Assembly: GCA_938005345.1 (NCBI GenBank)
Contig: CALLNG010000083.1
Location: 1-6,415 of the forward strand
Reading direction: 5' to 3'
From: an uncultured Clostridia bacterium
Lineage (GTDB): Bacteria; Bacillota; Clostridia; RUG12999
Length of the DNA stretch: 6,415 nucleotides
Both the position numbers and the translations under genes were made by a program. This document shows, one piece after another, positions 5,601-6,415 of this stretch. The notes under the pieces were generated by a model, which saw nothing but the letters and a program-made list of their open reading frames with translations, was not told the DNA's origin and ran no database searches. Position 1 is the stretch's first letter. Each line of letters starts with the position of its first letter.

Positions 5601-6415
5601 GTGGTGTTGGGAACGGCGTCCGCCTGGACGGTGCCGCTGAATTTAACGGAAATCTGCGGGCGGTCAATGTTTACATGCTGATAGATATACGGAATTCCTT
5701 CCAAATTGCCTTTAATCATATAACGGCCGTTGGACCAGCCGCTGCCGCCCATATCTCTGCCCAGCACCCAGTTGTTGGCGTTTTCATCAAAGGAGCTGTT
5801 AACGAGCATATTGTAATCGCTCATGGTGTCGCTCTCTTCAAGCTGGATGCAGTCAAACCAAAGAGTGCCGTTAGCCAGATATAAGCCGGCGTATATGCGG
5901 AGATAGGAGACGTTCTGCGGGACGGTGAAAGTCATGCTTATACGCTTCCATTCGCCGTTTGTGGCTTCCTTAATCATGGAGGGCGCGGCTTCTTCGCCTA
6001 TTTTATTGTCTCCGCTGGCGTCATGGAAGGCTATGAACAGTCCGGCGCCGCCGTTGGCCGCCATATTGCTTACTGACTGCACCTTAAAATAGCCTGAAAG
6101 AGTGTAGGTCTCTCCCGGGGATACGGGAACGTTGCCCATGGCCATGGATATTTTGCCCGGGGTGGGATCATCCTGAGTTATTTTATATGATTTATATCCC
6201 AGATAGGATACCGTATCGTCCCAGGTCTGAGTGCCGTTATCGTTGTACCAGTTGGATTGGTACCACCAGCCCGAACCGTTCTCAAAGCTGTGGTCGGGCG
6301 CGATATTATTGACGTATTTTTCTCCCTCCGAGGCGGAAGCAAGCCGATTATTGCTTTTGCTCATCTCTTCGGCGCTGTCCTGATTCACCTGGGCGTATTT
6401 GCCGTTGGACATAGT
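2648..6415 (-). CDS. Rhs/YD-repeat polymorphic toxin protein, 5' end outside the window
   Basis: Large Rhs-family protein that is expected to be displayed at or outside the cell surface and to deliver its variable C-terminal tip into neighbouring cells. From the first Met in view (6412) it is 1254 residues. The codon before that Met is open, no ribosome binding site or signal peptide is seen, and the first 35 residues look like a linker, so the true start lies beyond 6415. Layout: two carbohydrate-binding-like modules (about 36-195 and 201-345), YD repeats (about 350-1000), Rhs-associated core with RYRGYFFDPETG at 1001-1012 followed by RYYDPEIGRF, a closing DPYG at 1060-1063, then a 191-residue variable tip. 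The family assignment is very firm from the repeats and core. The toxic activity of the tip is inference. The protein is followed 14 bases later by a probable immunity gene, so the two are probably cotranscribed. The tip is much more AT-rich than the body. Confidence 0.95.
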   Translation of the reverse strand, partial: TMSNGKYAQVNQDSAEEMSKSNNRLASASEGEKYVNNIAPDHSFENGSGWWYQSNWYNDNGTQTWDDTVSYLGYKSYKITQDDPTPGKISMAMGNVPVSPGETYTLSGYFKVQSVSNMAANGGAGLFIAFHDASGDNKIGEEAAPSMIKEATNGEWKRISMTFTVPQNVSYLRIYAGLYLANGTLWFDCIQLEESDTMSDYNMLVNSSFDENANNWVLGRDMGGSGWSNGRYMIKGNLEGIPYIYQHVNIDRPQISVKFSGTVQADAVPNTTGGRDICMELEIKYKDGSFQWYNIHFNYDTTAKQYKSDIFTTNPDKEVDRIRFFMMFYRQPDAAYFDELMLTFDQTGSAYTYDSKGNLISASDNAQRNQAYTFNSANELVQLTNENNETYKYFYTDANRPHRLTAARSQQRGNGFTYSYSSSDVLIQTSMGVINENGSLDTSKPYISSSQLYDINNNYVNSSQDQRGNITSYLVNSNNGVVSKIVAPNGNETNYSYNDHNYLTSVSATASQGVMHTVGYTYDQYWRLKKITHNGFDYDFVYDKWGNVTSVSAGGSLLSSNEYALKDGLLAKTTYGSGDYIEYLYDNYDRVTAKKLNGSVIEEYIYNNKGQTARCIDHAAGFTYEYSYDMLSRLIEARRSDGVSYQYSYDKLNRLTKKIININGEKHVQNYTYTQDSLLYATDFSSGASNLRVYDSLNRLTNLNTLFPTSGLNPQRKILNQTFEYENVSGQRTTNLISSHYVGFNNSADQPLFTHSYSYDANGNISSLSRLADGQTSALSYQYDGLDQLIRVNDQEADITVLYSYDAGGNITSAKTYPYSLGELSGSPLSEKSYSYASSGWKDLLINFNGDDILYDEIGNPLQYRDGMAFAWQYGRQLASVSQGSNAYTYSYDASGVRLAKTINGSSYNYIYDNGVLLYADTPLGGMTFIYDNDSVIGYKYNSSYYFYLKNLQGDILGAVDASGNLLYQYRYDAWGVPTVLDAQGNPISPDSAHIANANPLRYRGYFFDPETGLYYVSSRYYDPEIGRFINADDIAYLGMGGLTSYNLFAYCGNNPVMGYDPYGTFDWSSFGKGAGWLAIGITAICVGVSVLTCGVAAPAMMAVAAVTVTAGALTAVNGVSELGEAATGHNSVRDDVFRGNEKAYDVYSNTTAAVAEIGTAIRGGWTAKNAPRIKAYNNIQNYNYTDTISDVTHMSRPYANSVLTQKQVIKYGKMTKDSFGYVFSAMGSVNGKEKLWRLGINTAKDLVWHWGHGF
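2651..3223 (-). other. Variable C-terminal tip of the Rhs protein (putative toxin domain)
   Basis: Residues 1064-1254 follow the DPYG that ends the Rhs core, which is where toxin tips begin in this family. A hydrophobic, Ala/Val-rich stretch (about 1076-1116, starting GWLAIGITAICVGVSVLTCG) comes first; such segments are common between core and toxin and may help membrane passage. The last ~63 residues (1192-1254) hold THMSRPYANSVLTQKQVIKYG, then SVNGKEKLWRLGIN and the end DLVWHWGHGF. The order RPYxNS, a Gly, NGxxxLWxLxI and a final V-x-H resembles, from memory, a small toxin domain found at the end of other Rhs and LXG proteins, possibly a ribonuclease-like fold. His1193, Arg1196, Trp1236, His1249 and His1252 are candidates for functional residues. 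No activity can be assigned with confidence. Confidence 0.6.
3413..5365 (-). repeat. YD-repeat (Rhs repeat) array
   Basis: Residues about 350-1000 are built from degenerate units of roughly 20 residues with the pattern Y-x-Y-D-x-x-G-N, for example YTYDSKGNLISA, YSYDMLSRLIEA, YSYDKLNRLTKK, YSYDANGNISSL, YSYDAGGNITSA and YSYDASGVRL. At DNA level the plus strand shows the recurrent string gcgtcgtaggaatag, which encodes the YSYDA part, near 3736, 3996 and 4135. In characterised relatives such repeats form a beta-barrel shell that encloses the C-terminal toxin. The repeated DNA can also support recombination within the gene. Confidence 0.9.
5378..6307 (-). other. Tandem carbohydrate-binding-like modules of the Rhs protein
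   Basis: Residues 36-195 and 201-345 are two beta-rich, aromatic-rich segments that start in the way typical of CBM4/9-like jelly-roll domains: NIAPDHSFENGSGWWY for the first and NMLVNSSFDENANNWVLG for the second. The first continues with SPGETYTLSGYFKV and NGEWKRISMTFTVP and closes with LWFDCIQLEE. The second closes with AAYFDELMLTFD. These are hallmark strands of such modules. A role in binding wall or host glycans is inferred from the fold type; no ligand can be read from the sequence. Confidence 0.7.

Noticed and set aside
5210..5884. Open 224-codon plus-strand frame opposite the Rhs gene
   Set aside because: It is the antisense of the carbohydrate-binding and first YD-repeat part; its Val/Gly/Ile-rich, low-complexity protein has no domain, and it has no ribosome binding site. 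The minus-strand protein is unmistakably real.

Overview
The window reads almost entirely on the minus strand and looks like an accessory, polymorphic-toxin region of an anaerobic Gram-positive bacterium, most likely a member of Clostridia (Bacillota). The reasons are strong AGGAGG-type ribosome binding sites, a Clostridia-style large serine recombinase with a C-terminal DUF4368-like tail, and an Rhs/YD-repeat protein with carbohydrate-binding-like modules in front of the repeats. The taxonomic call is inference.

In the direction of transcription (right to left): positions 6415-2648 hold the 3' part of a very large Rhs/YD-repeat protein whose beginning lies outside the window. It has two tandem carbohydrate-binding-like modules, about 650 residues of YD repeats, the Rhs-associated core (RYRGYFFDPETGLYY...RYYDPEIGRF) and, after the DPYG motif, a variable 191-residue tip with a hydrophobic stretch and a small C-terminal toxin-like domain. 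Fourteen bases later a 170-residue ORF with a strong ribosome binding site (2633-2121) sits in the position of the cognate immunity gene. The tip and the immunity gene are clearly more AT-rich than the Rhs body, which suggests that they were exchanged as a cassette.

Positions 2120-1924 are non-coding and carry a perfect 14-bp hairpin. Then come a 65-residue accessory ORF (1923-1726) and, overlapping it by 20 bases, a large serine recombinase gene (1745-129). The recombinase is interrupted by one in-frame TAA at 632-630, right after the zinc ribbon. The two halves are in the same frame and together have the normal length of about 538 residues, so the gene looks like a recent nonsense pseudogene, or less likely a truncated functional form.

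Downstream of the recombinase, a palindrome (76-102) is followed at the window edge (about 61-1) by a second, divergent fragment of Rhs core (ETGFYYLQSRYYNPEVGR). The frame in front of it is closed by a stop, so this is a headless (orphan) Rhs C-terminal cassette running out of the window. The whole layout is therefore: full Rhs with toxin tip, immunity gene, recombinase module, orphan Rhs core (with presumably another tip beyond the edge). This fits a locus that stores alternative toxin/immunity tips, with a recombinase module lodged between the expressed cassette and the stored one.
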